A stretch of 64,000 bases of DNA from Methanofollis formosanus (GCF_019633745.1 NZ_CP037968.1:1060789-1124788); one strand, 5' to 3'. Shown: positions 35,377-43,892, numbered from the stretch's first letter. Notes: generated by a model not told the origin, from the sequence alone. A program made the numbers and translations.

Positions 35377-36230
35377 TCTCTGAGAAGGGCGACGCGCGAG
35401 CCCTTCGGCACACCGACCATCTCCGCGATCGTCTCGCACTTGACCGCCATCAGATGCGCGACCGGCGGAAAGTCGTCGTACTCGGTCAGCGACTCGTAGT
35501 TTGCCATTCCCTTCGCGATGACCAGCGTGCACCGGTCAAGGGCGTCGAGCAGTTCAGGCGGGGCCACGTCCAGGTTCACCCCGAGCTCGCGCTCGCCGGC
35601 CGTCGTCGTCAGCACCCGGTCGGCAAGCGCGTCCAACCCGAGGGCACGGGCGTCCTCGACCGTCGCATCGTTGAGGATCGGAGCGCCCCTCACCACGACG
35701 GTCACCTCGGCTCCCGCGTCCTTGAGATACCGGATCAGGAGACGGTCAAAGACCACTTCGCCGCAGTTGTCGGTCAGATACACCACCCGGTCGCAGAGAG
35801 AGAGGATCGCATCGGTCTCATCGATGGTCAGACCCTGCGAGAACTCTTCATCAAAGAACGCAAGAAAGTCGTCGGTCACCTGATGGGACTGGACACCATA
35901 GTCGAAGGTATTGGCGAGGACCGCCGCGCAGACATAGTCCCTGAAGGTCAAGAGCCGCGGCCCGACCACCGCCGCGGCGGCGAGGGCGTCGGCATTGTTC
36001 TCCTGTTTGAGCGCGAGATAGGGATCGTCCGAACCGATCATCTCGTAGGCGCAACGGTGAACGGCGCTCGCAATGACCGGAGCCGCCATCCCGGCCTCCC
36101 GGCCGGATGCAAGGACTTCGGCCGCCGCGTCCCGCACCGCTGTGATCCGCGCCGGATCATCGAGCACCAGGCCCGCCTCATAGACGACTCGCGAGAGGAG
36201 ACAATCAGTACACCGTGGCTGAAATTTCAT
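35373..36230 (-). CDS. DUF89 family protein (metal-dependent phosphatase type)
   Basis: The 285-aa protein belongs to DUF89, a family of metal-dependent phosphatases thought to clean up damaged phosphorylated metabolites. The N-terminal CTDCLLSR cysteine pair is typical of the archaeal branch. DNCGEVVFDRLLIRYL (metal site region), VVVRGAPILNDATVEDA and IAKGMANYESLTEY match the conserved motifs. The natural substrate is unknown. The gene stands alone, with tRNA-Pro just upstream on the same strand. Confidence 0.9.
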   Translation of the reverse strand: MKFQPRCTDCLLSRVVYEAGLVLDDPARITAVRDAAAEVLASGREAGMAAPVIASAVHRCAYEMIGSDDPYLALKQENNADALAAAAVVGPRLLTFRDYVCAAVLANTFDYGVQSHQVTDDFLAFFDEEFSQGLTIDETDAILSLCDRVVYLTDNCGEVVFDRLLIRYLKDAGAEVTVVVRGAPILNDATVEDARALGLDALADRVLTTTAGERELGVNLDVAPPELLDALDRCTLVIAKGMANYESLTEYDDFPPVAHLMAVKCETIAEMVGVPKGSRVALLRD

Positions 36231-36252
36231 AAAAACACCAAAAACAAAGAAA

Positions 36253-36327
36253 TGGGGTCACCGCGATTCGAACGCGGGTCAGAAGACCCCCAGTCTCCTA
36301 GGATGGTCCAGGCTACCCTATGACCCC
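36253..36327 (-). tRNA. tRNA-Pro (GGG anticodon)
   Basis: The cloverleaf folds from the minus strand. The acceptor GGGGTCA pairs with TGACCCC. The anticodon stem is GGAGA/TCTTC with loop CTGGGGG, so the anticodon is GGG. The T stem is CCGCG/CGCGG around TTCGAAT. The discriminator is A. CCA is not encoded. No intron is seen. A single G-U pair closes the D arm. Confidence 0.93.
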
Positions 36328-36604
36328 AATGACTCATTACTATTCGACCTCACGATATATGTACTCTTCCGTCCGGCACCCATGCCCGGCAAAGTTTTGG
36401 GGTGCGCTGGCCTTCCCAACGTCTGGAACGCAGGATACCAAAGACCCTGCTCTGCAGATACCCCTGGCTCGACGATTTTACCGGGGGACCGGCCATCCAC
36501 GGACCTACCCACGATGAAGATGGGCGAGGGCGGCGATTGAGGGGTTTCCCCTGTCGCGAGGAGAGGGATCCCTACAGGCCCTGAAACGCTGCCCAGAGCA
36601 ATGT

Positions 36605-37235
36605 TCAACCCCATATGCTTGAACCCGGGGTTCATGCCGAATTACCATGAAAATGATCCCGATGATCGACTCTCCAGATTTAGATGATGACCGGCCCTCT
36701 TCAGGATCTCTCACGGGCGATACGCAGAGAAAATAATACCCCCTCTGAATAAGAGCATATCCCAAAAGTATCTGGACTGATCAGCCGTGCCGCCCACCGA
36801 GAGAAGAAAGCGTGTTTCCTTGCTCTCTCCCGCCGGGGGGAGACCCCCCGGACCCCCCACGACGAAGATAGCCAAGGGGCGGCAGCAATCTCTTGAACGA
36901 CGCCGTACTTCTGAAACGTCTTCTCGTCACATATCAAGGCCGGAGAGTTTTGGGATGACCTCTAATTCTGTCCTCTGCCTTCCCCGCCCCCTCTTCATCC
37001 CGGGAGTCCGGGGGCAGGACACCCGGCGCGATTCATGGGGGAAGGCGTGATGATCAGACGTGCCGCCCGCATCGCAGATTCATCACCGCCGTCTCGCGCC
37101 GGGAGGCGGCGATGAAACCCCATCTTCAAGATACCCTGTCGCGATTGAAAGGGATCCGCCCACACGCTGAAGCGCTGCTCAGAATATTTTCATCGCATAT
37201 GCCTGAACCCCGGGTTCATGCCCGATTCTACAAAA
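36605..37235. mobile_element. Mosaic of family 1 element pieces around a family 2 element
   Basis: A family 1 inner end (ATATGCTTGAACCCGGGG, then TTCATGCCGAATTACC) occurs at 36610-36648. GC-rich module pieces lie at 36963-37100, and a right end TGCCCGATTCTACAAAAC at 37219-37236. A family 2 element sits between. The segment 36340-36604, next to tRNA-Pro, holds only a degenerate hairpin module (CCACGATGAAGATGGGCGAGGGCGG near 36508). No target duplication is visible. Confidence 0.65.
36753..36962 (-). mobile_element. MITE-like element, family 2 (210 bp)
   Basis: Ends GAGCATATCCCAAAAGTATC and GAGAGTTTTGGGATGACCTC form an imperfect inverted repeat, the mirror image of the 23586-23919 copy. The interior retains the hairpin GGGGGGAGACCCCCC and the CAATCTCTTGAACGACGCCGTACTTCTG-type block in reverse of 23640-23670. 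It is shorter by an internal deletion. Confidence 0.65.
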
Positions 37236-37279
37236 CTACAAACCCAAAAAAGATGAGTGCCCCCTGAAAGGCACACCGC

Positions 37280-37492
37280 TCAGATCCTGAGCTGCTTGAA
37301 TTTTTCCACGTTTTTCGTAAGCGCTTCGAGTTCGCTGTCGGTAATCTGCATCCTGCTCCCAAGGATGTCCACCTCATGGAGGAGTTGCTGGATCCTGACG
37401 TACATGATGTACATGATAAAGAGCTGGATGACGATCACGATACCAAGAATGATGAGGAGAATTCCATCCATCCCAAATGCTTCTGCTGCCAT
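37280..37492 (-). CDS. Small single-pass membrane protein downstream of minD
   Basis: The 70-aa protein has one hydrophobic segment (GILLIILGIVIVIQLFIMYIMY) followed by a charged, heptad-like C terminus (RIQQLLHEVDILGSRMQITDSELEALTKNVEKFKQL) that should form a coiled coil in the cytoplasm. It begins directly after the minD stop codon with no gap, so it is made with MinD and may tether it or a partner at the membrane. I do not recognise a named family. It could instead pair with the coiled-coil membrane protein at 38330. Confidence 0.7.
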   Translation of the reverse strand: MAAEAFGMDGILLIILGIVIVIQLFIMYIMYVRIQQLLHEVDILGSRMQITDSELEALTKNVEKFKQLRI

Positions 37493-38278
37493 CTAGTTTT
37501 TCCCCCTGAACAGTGTTCTTGCAAGACGCTCAATGAAACCTTCACGCTCCACCGCGCCGTCGTCATGATACTCACAGCCTGCGATCTCTGCGGCGATCCT
37601 CTTGATCGCCCTCGAAGCCGGACTGGTCGGGTGTTTGATCACGATCGGCGTCTTATAGGCCGCCGACTCACGGACAAACGTGTCTTCCGGGACGGCACCC
37701 AGGGACTGGACCCCCAGCGACTTCTCGATCTTGCGCTCGACAAAATCGACATTGTCTCGCCCGGCCCGGTTGATGATCGCATACCTGACATTCCCCCCGA
37801 CCAGTTCGGTCAGGATCTTGGTCTTCAGCCCGTCGACAATCGAGGAGAGCTCCGGGTTGACGACAAGGATTACCTCGTCGGCGATCGCGAGCGGGACCAC
37901 CCCGTCCCTGCTGATGCCCGCCGGAGCGTCGATGAGGAGATAGTCGCACCGGTTGACAAGATCGTGCATCACCTCGCGGAGGCGGTCGGGGTTGGCGTCC
38001 TGGAAACCCTGAAGCGATATCCCACAGGGCACGACCTTCAGGCCGGCAGGACCCTCGTAGGCCGCTTCTTCGACGGTCGCCTTTCCGGCAAGCACCTCAT
38101 GGAGGGTGACCGGGACGTTCTCGAGCCCGAGGAGGATCCCGATGTTTGCCATGCCCACATCGGCGTCGAGGATATAGGTTTCCTTGCCAAGTTGTGCGAG
38201 CGCCGTCCCGAGATTGACCGTCATGGTCGTCTTGCCCGTTCCGCCCTTGCCTGAAGCAATCGTATACGCTTTGATCAT
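37493..38278 (-). CDS. minD: MinD/ParA family ATPase
   Basis: The 261-aa membrane-switch ATPase has the deviant Walker A KGGTGKTTMTVNLG with signature lysine. YILDADVGMANIGILLGLENVPVTLHEVL is the switch region. LLIDAPAGISRDGVVPLAIADEVILVVNPELSSIVDGLKT is Walker B and beyond. A basic, partly amphipathic C terminus (FIERLARTLFRGKN) could target the membrane. Archaeal MinD paralogues position motility or chemosensory machinery rather than FtsZ in studied species. It is third in a four-gene minus operon with roadblock-like and duplicated-domain proteins. Confidence 0.9.
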   Translation of the reverse strand: MIKAYTIASGKGGTGKTTMTVNLGTALAQLGKETYILDADVGMANIGILLGLENVPVTLHEVLAGKATVEEAAYEGPAGLKVVPCGISLQGFQDANPDRLREVMHDLVNRCDYLLIDAPAGISRDGVVPLAIADEVILVVNPELSSIVDGLKTKILTELVGGNVRYAIINRAGRDNVDFVERKIEKSLGVQSLGAVPEDTFVRESAAYKTPIVIKHPTSPASRAIKRIAAEIAGCEYHDDGAVEREGFIERLARTLFRGKN

Positions 38279-38329
38279 CTCATTCCTCGCCTGTTTCTGT
38301 CTCTCGTCGTGCGGGTACCAGGTACGGCC

Positions 38330-38923
38330 CTACAGCCACTGCTGCAGCACCTCCACGGCATCGTGCTCCATGTCCTGTACCCACGTCTCAGGAATGTTGT
38401 GCTCGGTGTGCAGGATCCCGACCAGACTGGAGCCCTTGTGCTGGATACCGAAGAGCATCACCGTCGGGTCGTCGGGGAGCCTGCCCTCGGAGAAGACATA
38501 ACTGTACTTCGCGGCATCCGACGCTGCGTCTCCCCCAGAAGAGGCGACGACAAGACCGTCGTCGGTCGAGATCGTAAAGGCGTCAAGATAATACTTCTCA
38601 CAGAGCGCCTTCATGCTCTCCATAATATCGGCACGCCCCCTGATGAGTTCGATCTCAAGGGGGGGCTTCTCCCATTCGACCTCACGGGAACGCTGGATAT
38701 GCTTGAAAAGTTTGAACATATCCACCGGGGCCTGGGCCGTCCCCCCGACGATCTCCCGCAGAAGCCCGGCCTGCTGGCGCTCCTGATTGTCGACCCTGAC
38801 CTCTTCGAGAAGACCCCTGACTCTGACCATCTGGAGCACACACGCCGCGATGCCCACCCCGATCAGGGTGAGAAGGACGACAATGATCTCCCCCAAAACA
38901 ACAAGCGTTGTTCCGTCATCCAT
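38330..38923 (-). CDS. Membrane-anchored protein with roadblock/LC7-like domain
   Basis: The 197-aa protein has an N-terminal membrane helix (LGEIIVVLLTLIGVGIAACVLQM) and a short coiled coil with VRVDNQERQQAGLLREI. A C-terminal alpha/beta domain has MKALCEKYYLDAFTISTDDGLVVASSGGDAASDAAKYSYVF, resembling roadblock/LC7 proteins that sense or regulate small GTPases and MglA-type polarity systems. The fold is inferred from the 'DGLVVASSGG' pattern, which is shared with the clear roadblock protein at 40290. It overlaps the upstream gene by 8 bp. Confidence 0.65.
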   Translation of the reverse strand: MDDGTTLVVLGEIIVVLLTLIGVGIAACVLQMVRVRGLLEEVRVDNQERQQAGLLREIVGGTAQAPVDMFKLFKHIQRSREVEWEKPPLEIELIRGRADIMESMKALCEKYYLDAFTISTDDGLVVASSGGDAASDAAKYSYVFSEGRLPDDPTVMLFGIQHKGSSLVGILHTEHNIPETWVQDMEHDAVEVLQQWL

Positions 38924-39935
38924 ACTCTTTCTTCACTCCTTTTTCCTTGTTTTCCCCTACAAGATGACCGAGTTCCAGGCGATCGAGTATCGAGACGTAA
39001 CTGCCCTTCAGATCGGCCGCCATCTGGTCGGTGTCAATCTCATCCAGAGCGGCCAGATCCCTGAGAACAGGATCCTCACGCGGCATCTCTGCAGGCGCCC
39101 GGGTGTGTCGCTCCCCCTCTACACGTTTCCCCGGCACGGGCCCACGACCTGCATCCTTTGGAACAGAGGGCGCGGGTTGGGGTGCATCCCCCACCTCGCG
39201 CCTGCGCACGGGCGGGGCCGGGCGGGGGACGGGCGGCTGCCGGTCGTCCCCGACCTGACATCCCTGATTGAACTCGCGGGCAAGGGCGAGTTGCGGCGCC
39301 GTCAGGGAGTAGAGAGCCACCTCGCCGGGGTCCTTCATCTCCCTGACCTTTCCGATCACCGGGGCGCCGTGCTCGCACCCCCCGCCGGCGAGGACACAGA
39401 GACCTCCCGAGAAGACGAGGGTAAAGCTGTCGGAACCAGAGTTAAAAATGGCATATCCCGTGAAACCAGAATGGTTCAGACCCTCAAGTATCTCCAGACC
39501 GGGCTCATTCCGTCTGATCTCAACGAAGCACCCCCTGGGCACCTGAAGGCGAGTGGCCTTCCCCCCCGCCGGCAGAGGTTCGACTTTGCGGGTGTCGGCA
39601 GGGCGGACCGGGGGGGGCGGCACCTCCGAACGCGAGACCGAGGCCTTTGCATTGAACTCGGCCGCCAGACGGATCTGCGGCCCGCTCAGGAGATAGAGGG
39701 CCACCTCAACCGGGCCGTCCCCGAGATTCCTGACCGCCTCCCATGCAGGCGTGCCCTGATGGTCCAGATACTCGGCAAGGATACAGGTACCTTCCGAGAA
39801 CACCAGCGAGATCGAGGCACCCTCATGGTTCACCATCGCATGGCCTGAGAAGGAGGTCTCTGCCATCTCAGCGAGTACGGAAGATAAAGGTATATCGCGT
39901 CTGATGGAAGAGAAGTTACCTCTCGGAATATCCAT
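38916..39935 (-). CDS. Protein with a duplicated ~90-residue domain and proline-rich linkers
   Basis: The 339-aa protein carries two copies of one domain. Copy 1 (~residues 5-95) has FSGHAMVNHEGASISLVFSEGTCILAEYL, ending VEVALYLLSGPQIRLAAEFN. Copy 2 (~residues 130-225) has FTGYAIFNSGSDSFTLVFSGGLCVLAGG, ending GEVALYSLTAPQLALAREFN. Linkers are rich in proline and charge, and the tail EIDTDQMAADLKGSYVSILDRLELGHLV is helical. The pattern resembles DUF4388-like sensory domains; I cannot name it with certainty. ATG 39935 is used, ~30 bp from a TATA box. It heads the minD operon. Confidence 0.65.
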   Translation of the reverse strand: MDIPRGNFSSIRRDIPLSSVLAEMAETSFSGHAMVNHEGASISLVFSEGTCILAEYLDHQGTPAWEAVRNLGDGPVEVALYLLSGPQIRLAAEFNAKASVSRSEVPPPPVRPADTRKVEPLPAGGKATRLQVPRGCFVEIRRNEPGLEILEGLNHSGFTGYAIFNSGSDSFTLVFSGGLCVLAGGGCEHGAPVIGKVREMKDPGEVALYSLTAPQLALAREFNQGCQVGDDRQPPVPRPAPPVRRREVGDAPQPAPSVPKDAGRGPVPGKRVEGERHTRAPAEMPREDPVLRDLAALDEIDTDQMAADLKGSYVSILDRLELGHLVGENKEKGVKKEYG

Positions 39936-39954
39936 TACTAGGTTGAAGTGTTTG

Positions 39955-39972
39955 TAGATATTATAAATATAC
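39955..39972 (-). promoter_or_regulatory. TATA box of the minD operon
   Basis: Minus-strand CGTATATTTATAATATC lies ~20-37 bp before ATG 39935, too close for a long leader. A leaderless or very short leader message is inferred. The 354-bp gap between the divergent operons (39936-40289) otherwise holds AT-rich sequence without a gene. Confidence 0.5.
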
Positions 39973-40250
39973 GTTAATTGGGCGAAATAGAACAAAATAT
40001 ATATGACTTCGAAATGGTAAGAATTTGGATTTAAAAATATGCCTATCCACGATACGGCCGGACAGAAGTTCAGACATTAAAAAAGAAGGTTTTCAAACCG
40101 AAAACGGATATGGAGCAGGCCGATCCACCCATTCACCTTACAAAGACAAAAAATCCGAAAAATTTCAACAAATATCACTGAGAGTTCCGGGAAGGGGAAT
40201 TTGAGCACCCTTTATCGAGAAGGACGCCCCATACTAGCACCAAGAGAAAG

Positions 40251-40288
40251 CAAAATATGTTATATGAGCAGAGGCAAGGTAAGGTGGG
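40251..40288 (+). promoter_or_regulatory. TATA box and ribosome site of the roadblock/response-regulator operon
   Basis: CAAAATATGTTATATG (40251-40266) is a TATA-type element. AGGTAAGGTGG (40278-40288) contains the ribosome site just before ATG 40290. It favours ATG 40290 over the ATG at 40257, which would overlap the TATA box. Confidence 0.5.
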
Positions 40289-40289
40289 C

Positions 40290-40664
40290 ATGACAGAACA
40301 ACTGGGATTGAAGGAGAGGATCAACCGGTTCATCAAGGACATCATGGGAGTGGAGGGCGTCCGGGCCTGTGTCCTCTCCTCCAGAGACGGAATCCTGATG
40401 GGCAAGGCATTTTCCGACGACATATCAGTACCCTCTTTTGCTGCCATGAGCGCGACGCTCCTGGCATCCGCCGAAGCAGCCGCCAGCATCGCACACGTCC
40501 CCGCCCCGCAGAAGATCGTAGCCACCAGCGAGGGCGCACTGATGATGGTGATCAGCGCCGGGGAACGGACGCTTATCGCCGCAATACTCAAAGATGACAC
40601 CGACCAGGAAGCGGCCTACACGGCTCTGACAGAGATCGCGCGCGAGATCGCGGAGGTACTGTGA
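40290..40664 (+). CDS. Roadblock/LC7 domain protein
   Basis: The 124-aa protein is a single roadblock domain: ERINRFIKDIMGVEGVRACVLSSRDGILMG, then SATLLASAEAAASIAHVPAPQKIVATSEGALMMVISAGERTLIAAIL. In bacteria and archaea such proteins (MglB type) act on small GTPases or serve as dimeric scaffolds in polarity and signalling. No GTPase gene is in the window; the nearest nucleotide switch is MinD in the divergent operon. Its stop overlaps the response regulator start by one base. Confidence 0.88.
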   Translation: MTEQLGLKERINRFIKDIMGVEGVRACVLSSRDGILMGKAFSDDISVPSFAAMSATLLASAEAAASIAHVPAPQKIVATSEGALMMVISAGERTLIAAILKDDTDQEAAYTALTEIAREIAEVL

Positions 40665-41299
40665 TGTATTCAGTCATGGTCATCGACGACAGCCCGTTCA
40701 TCGTCGATGTCTTCGTCACGATGCTGGAGCGCGGAGGATACCGTGCGATTGCAGCGTACAGCGGAGAAGAAGGGCTTGAAATCCTCAAAACGATGACACC
40801 CGACCTCATCCTCCTCGACATCATGATGGAACCGATGGACGGATGGGAGACCCTCGAGAACATCAAGATCAACCCGGCGACCAGAGAAATCCCGGTGCTG
40901 ATGCTGACCGCCAAGCAATTGACCCCCGACGAAGCCGAAGGCTACGGGTCGTACATCGAGGACTATATTCTCAAACCGATCACCCACCGCGAACTCTACG
41001 AGGCGATCGAACGGGTGCTCCAGCGCCGCGAGGTGATTCGAAACGACGTCGAACGCGCGCAGCAGGTCGGCCTGGATCGACACCTCGTCGACGAATATGC
41101 CAGACTTGCCAAGGGCGTCGACGTGAACACCCGGCTGCTGCGCATCCTCGAGACCACCTACAATATCAAAGACTCCAAAGCGAGTGAGAAGATCTCGCTT
41201 GCAATCAAGAATATGGAGAACAGCATCAGGTTCCAGGAAGGCAGACTCAAACAGATCAAGGAAGATATCGAGGCCCTCCAGCAGAAACAGATCCAATAA
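40664..41299 (+). CDS. CheY-like response regulator with helical C-terminal region
   Basis: The 211-aa protein has a receiver domain (residues 1-120). The acidic pocket is VIDDS, the phospho-accepting Asp is in LILLDIMM, the switch Thr/Ser region is VLMLTAKQ, and the Lys is in YILKPITH. The last ~90 residues are helical (VIRNDVERAQQVGLDRHLVDEYARLAKGVDVNTRLLRIL, then a coiled coil with NMENSIRFQEGRLKQIKEDIEALQQKQ) and show no DNA-binding motif. It should work by protein contacts. ATG 40664 is coupled to the roadblock stop; GTG 40661 is an alternative. No histidine kinase is nearby. Confidence 0.9.
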   Translation: MYSVMVIDDSPFIVDVFVTMLERGGYRAIAAYSGEEGLEILKTMTPDLILLDIMMEPMDGWETLENIKINPATREIPVLMLTAKQLTPDEAEGYGSYIEDYILKPITHRELYEAIERVLQRREVIRNDVERAQQVGLDRHLVDEYARLAKGVDVNTRLLRILETTYNIKDSKASEKISLAIKNMENSIRFQEGRLKQIKEDIEALQQKQIQ

Positions 41300-41305
41300 A
41301 AGTAT

Positions 41306-41357
41306 TCAGCAGAGGCCGGCAACACCGTGCCGGGTCCGGCCGCCCTATTTTTCTTTT
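41306..41357. terminator. Terminator between converging genes
   Basis: The stem GGCCGGCAACACCGTGCCGGGTCCGGCC (shown as arms GGCCGG and CCGGCC) is followed on the plus strand by CTATTTTTCTTTTCC. It would stop the response-regulator transcript inside the 3' end of psiE. Confidence 0.55.
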
Positions 41358-41770
41358 CCGATCAGCGCAACAGCCAGCGACAGCACCGCGATGATGGCCA
41401 CCGTCCCGGCCACATCATAGACATCAAGCGGTTCCAGCCCATAGACCAGGATCTTGCGCACCATCGCGGTGAGGCCCGCGATGAGGATCGGCCTGACCTG
41501 GAGCCGGCAGGTTCTGAAGTAGGCCGTCACTGTCTCGAGAATCTCGATGATGATGATCGTAACCAGGAGCGCATGCAGGACCGCAAGCACCCCTTCGGTC
41601 ATCGACCCCCCGTCCAGGATGACGAAAAACCGGAGTGCAACATCGTAGAGCGAAATGACCGCAAGGAGAGAGAGCACCGCGGCGATCACCAGGTAGATGG
41701 CCGAATTGACCCCCATGATCGCGCGTATCGCCCACCCCATGCCCGGATGACACTCATCTCCGTTTTTCAT
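41345..41770 (-). CDS. psiE: PsiE-like (phosphate-starvation-inducible E) membrane protein
   Basis: The 141-aa protein has four membrane segments (IYLVIAAVLSLLAVISLYDVALRF, VLAVLHALLVTIIIIEILETVTAYF, PILIAGLTAMVRKILV and VAGTVAIIAVLSLAVALI). The polar motif EILETVTAYFRTCRLQVRPILIAG is typical of PsiE. Function is unknown even in bacteria. ATG 41770 gives MKNGDECHPGMGW; the frame is open 39 bp upstream. It is monocistronic. Confidence 0.8.
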   Translation of the reverse strand: MKNGDECHPGMGWAIRAIMGVNSAIYLVIAAVLSLLAVISLYDVALRFFVILDGGSMTEGVLAVLHALLVTIIIIEILETVTAYFRTCRLQVRPILIAGLTAMVRKILVYGLEPLDVYDVAGTVAIIAVLSLAVALIGKEK

Positions 41771-41905
41771 CAGCCGATATTGCAGATCGGAGCAATTAAA
41801 TCTTATCACTCCCCATAGAGACGTGTGCAGTCGGGAGCGTATGACCGTACGGTCCCGAAAGCCTTATCTGCTCTGAAAACATTGTAATAGTGCTGTCTGG
41901 ACATT

Positions 41906-41979
41906 GGGCCCATAGCTCAGTTAGGTAGAGCGCCTGGCTTTTAACCAGGTGGTCGGGGGTTCAAATCCCTCTAGGCCCG
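41906..41979 (+). tRNA. tRNA-Lys (TTT anticodon)
   Basis: The D arm is GCTC/GAGC. The anticodon stem is CCTGG/CCAGG with loop CTTTTAA, so the anticodon is TTT. The T stem is GGGGG/CCCTC around TTCAAAT. The acceptor is GGGCCCA against TAGGCCC; C6 faces A67, one mismatch near the base of the stem. The discriminator is G. CCA is not encoded. It precedes the RNA polymerase operon by ~75 bp. Confidence 0.93.
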
Positions 41980-42053
41980 CTTCCATGGCGCAGACTGTGG
42001 TTTTTACGTGGTGATAACCTGAACTTGACTCTTTCTCACCCGGGGGACAAAAA

Positions 42054-42305
42054 TTGAGCACCAGATTTAATGTTATAGAGCACGATATGGTGCCGGATCA
42101 CCAGAAAATGAGCGAAGGAGAGGTTGCGGAACTGCTGTCCCGTTACCAGATCACGCTCGAACAACTGCCACGGATCTACGGCGACGATCCGGCAGTGAAG
42201 TCAATCGAGGCAACAACCGGAGACGTCATCAGGATTATTCGGAAAAGTCAGACAGCAGGACTTGCCGAGTCGTATCGGTACGTGGTCAAGAGACCGAAAA
42301 AATAA
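42054..42305 (+). CDS. rpoH: RNA polymerase subunit H
   Basis: The 83-aa subunit (RPB5 C-terminal homologue) has [16 protein letters not shown] at its start and [41 protein letters not shown], the whole conserved body. It starts with TTG at 42054. It is the first gene of the polymerase operon and shares its frame with rpoB2 across a TAA stop, with 15 bp between stop and the inferred rpoB2 start. Confidence 0.96.
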   Translation: MSTRFNVIEHDMVPDHQKMSEGEVAELLSRYQITLEQLPRIYGDDPAVKSIEATTGDVIRIIRKSQTAGLAESYRYVVKRPKK

Positions 42306-42320
42306 CCGGGGCGGATAAAC

Positions 42321-43892
42321 CTGTTAGACAGAAGTATTTTATCGCGGGCATACTTCTCAGGCGATCATGTCGCCCGCCACCAGCTGGACTCGTTCAATCA
42401 TTTCCTTGAACACAACCTCCAGAAGGTCGTGGACGAACAGCGCATCATCGAGACCGACATCGAGAACAGAGGCAAGAACAGCGAGGCGGTCTGGGTCGAA
42501 CTCGGAACGATCCGTGTTAAGAAACCGATGGTCAGGGAGGCCGACGGTTCACAGAGCACGCTCTTCCCCACCGAGGCGCGCCTGCGCAATCTCACCTATG
42601 CGGCGCCGCTCGAACTGGACATGACGCTGGTCCAGGGAGACATCCGCGGCGAACCCATCACAACGACAATCGGGCAGTTGCCCATCATGGTCGGATCGAT
42701 GGCCTGCAACCTCTCGGAGGTCTCCAGAGACGAGCAGGCTGACCACGGCGAGGATCCGTACGATCCGGGCGGTTACTTCATCGTGAACGGTTCTGAACGG
42801 GTGCTGATGACCCTCGAGGACCTTGCCTCCAACAAGATCATGACCGAGTTCACCGAGCGGTACAACGAACGGATCTACGTGGCGAAGGTCTTCTCGCAGT
42901 ACCGCGGCTACCGTGCACTCGTCGTCGTTGAGAAAAACAAGAAGAACCTCCTCGAAGTCTCGTTCCCATCGGTCGCCGGGCACCTCCGCTTCGTCGACCT
43001 GATGCGGGCCCTCGGCCTGGGGACCGACCGGGAGATCGTGGAGGCCGTCTCGACCGACGAGGAGATCCTCACCTACATGATGCAGAACCTCGAGGAGTCC
43101 GAATGCGACTCAGTCGAGAGCGGCGTCATGTATGTGGGCAAGAAACTCGCGCCCAACCAGACGAAGGAATACCAGCGTCGGCGGGCCGAGTTCGTCCTCG
43201 ACTCCTATCTCCTGCCGCACCTCAACTACCTGATGCCTGAGAACCTCAAAGAGGGTGACGAAGGCTACGAAAAGACCGTCGAGAGCGTCAGACTCGCAAA
43301 GGCCCATTATCTCGGCCGCATGGCCGAGGCATGCTTCGACCTCGTCCTCGGGCGGCGGAAGGTCGACGACAAAGACCACTACTCGAACAAGCGGCTCAAA
43401 CTCGCCGGCGACCTGATGGAAGACCTCTTCAGGATCTCCCTCAACCGCCTCACCAGAGACATCAAGTACCAGCTCGAGCGGGCGAGCATGCGCCACCGCG
43501 ACCTCTCGATCTCGACCGCGGTCAGGGCCGACGTGCTCACCGAACGGCTCCTTCACCCCCTGGCTACAGGGAACTGGGTCGGCGGGCGGACCGGCGTCTC
43601 CCAGTTGATGGACCGGACCGACCGGATGAGCGTGCTCTCGCACCTGCGCCGCGTCATCTCGCCGCTGTCCAGGTCACAGCCCCACTTCGAGGCCCGTGAC
43701 CTGCACCCGACCCAGTGGGGACGGATCTGTCCGTCCGAGACCCCGGAAGGTCCGAACTGTGGTCTTGTGAAGAACTTTGCACAGATGGTAGAGATCTCGA
43801 AAGGCTATGACAATACAGAGGAGGTCAAGAACATCTTTTACAACCTCGGCGTCGAACCGCTGACCCTCGGGATCGGAGGTGAGCAACAGTGA
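42321..43892 (+). CDS. rpoB2: RNA polymerase subunit B'' (N-terminal half of beta)
   Basis: B'' holds the N-terminal half of the split beta subunit. Conserved coding begins well upstream of the first ATG/GTG/TTG (GTG 42429): codons from 42324 read [20 protein letters not shown], then [26 protein letters not shown]. This is the invariant archaeal B'' start region. Between the rpoH stop (42305) and this region the only near-start codons are CTG 42321 and ATA 42315, so CTG 42321 is inferred as start (523 aa). Also visible are [22 protein letters not shown] and [23 protein letters not shown]. The 3' end overlaps B' by 4 bp. Confidence 0.9.
   Translation: MLDRSILSRAYFSGDHVARHQLDSFNHFLEHNLQKVVDEQRIIETDIENRGKNSEAVWVELGTIRVKKPMVREADGSQSTLFPTEARLRNLTYAAPLELDMTLVQGDIRGEPITTTIGQLPIMVGSMACNLSEVSRDEQADHGEDPYDPGGYFIVNGSERVLMTLEDLASNKIMTEFTERYNERIYVAKVFSQYRGYRALVVVEKNKKNLLEVSFPSVAGHLRFVDLMRALGLGTDREIVEAVSTDEEILTYMMQNLEESECDSVESGVMYVGKKLAPNQTKEYQRRRAEFVLDSYLLPHLNYLMPENLKEGDEGYEKTVESVRLAKAHYLGRMAEACFDLVLGRRKVDDKDHYSNKRLKLAGDLMEDLFRISLNRLTRDIKYQLERASMRHRDLSISTAVRADVLTERLLHPLATGNWVGGRTGVSQLMDRTDRMSVLSHLRRVISPLSRSQPHFEARDLHPTQWGRICPSETPEGPNCGLVKNFAQMVEISKGYDNTEEVKNIFYNLGVEPLTLGIGGEQQ

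Noticed and set aside
36253-36604. Genomic island integrated at tRNA-Pro
   Set aside because: No integrase gene and no repeated tRNA 3' end were found; only element debris lies beside the tRNA.
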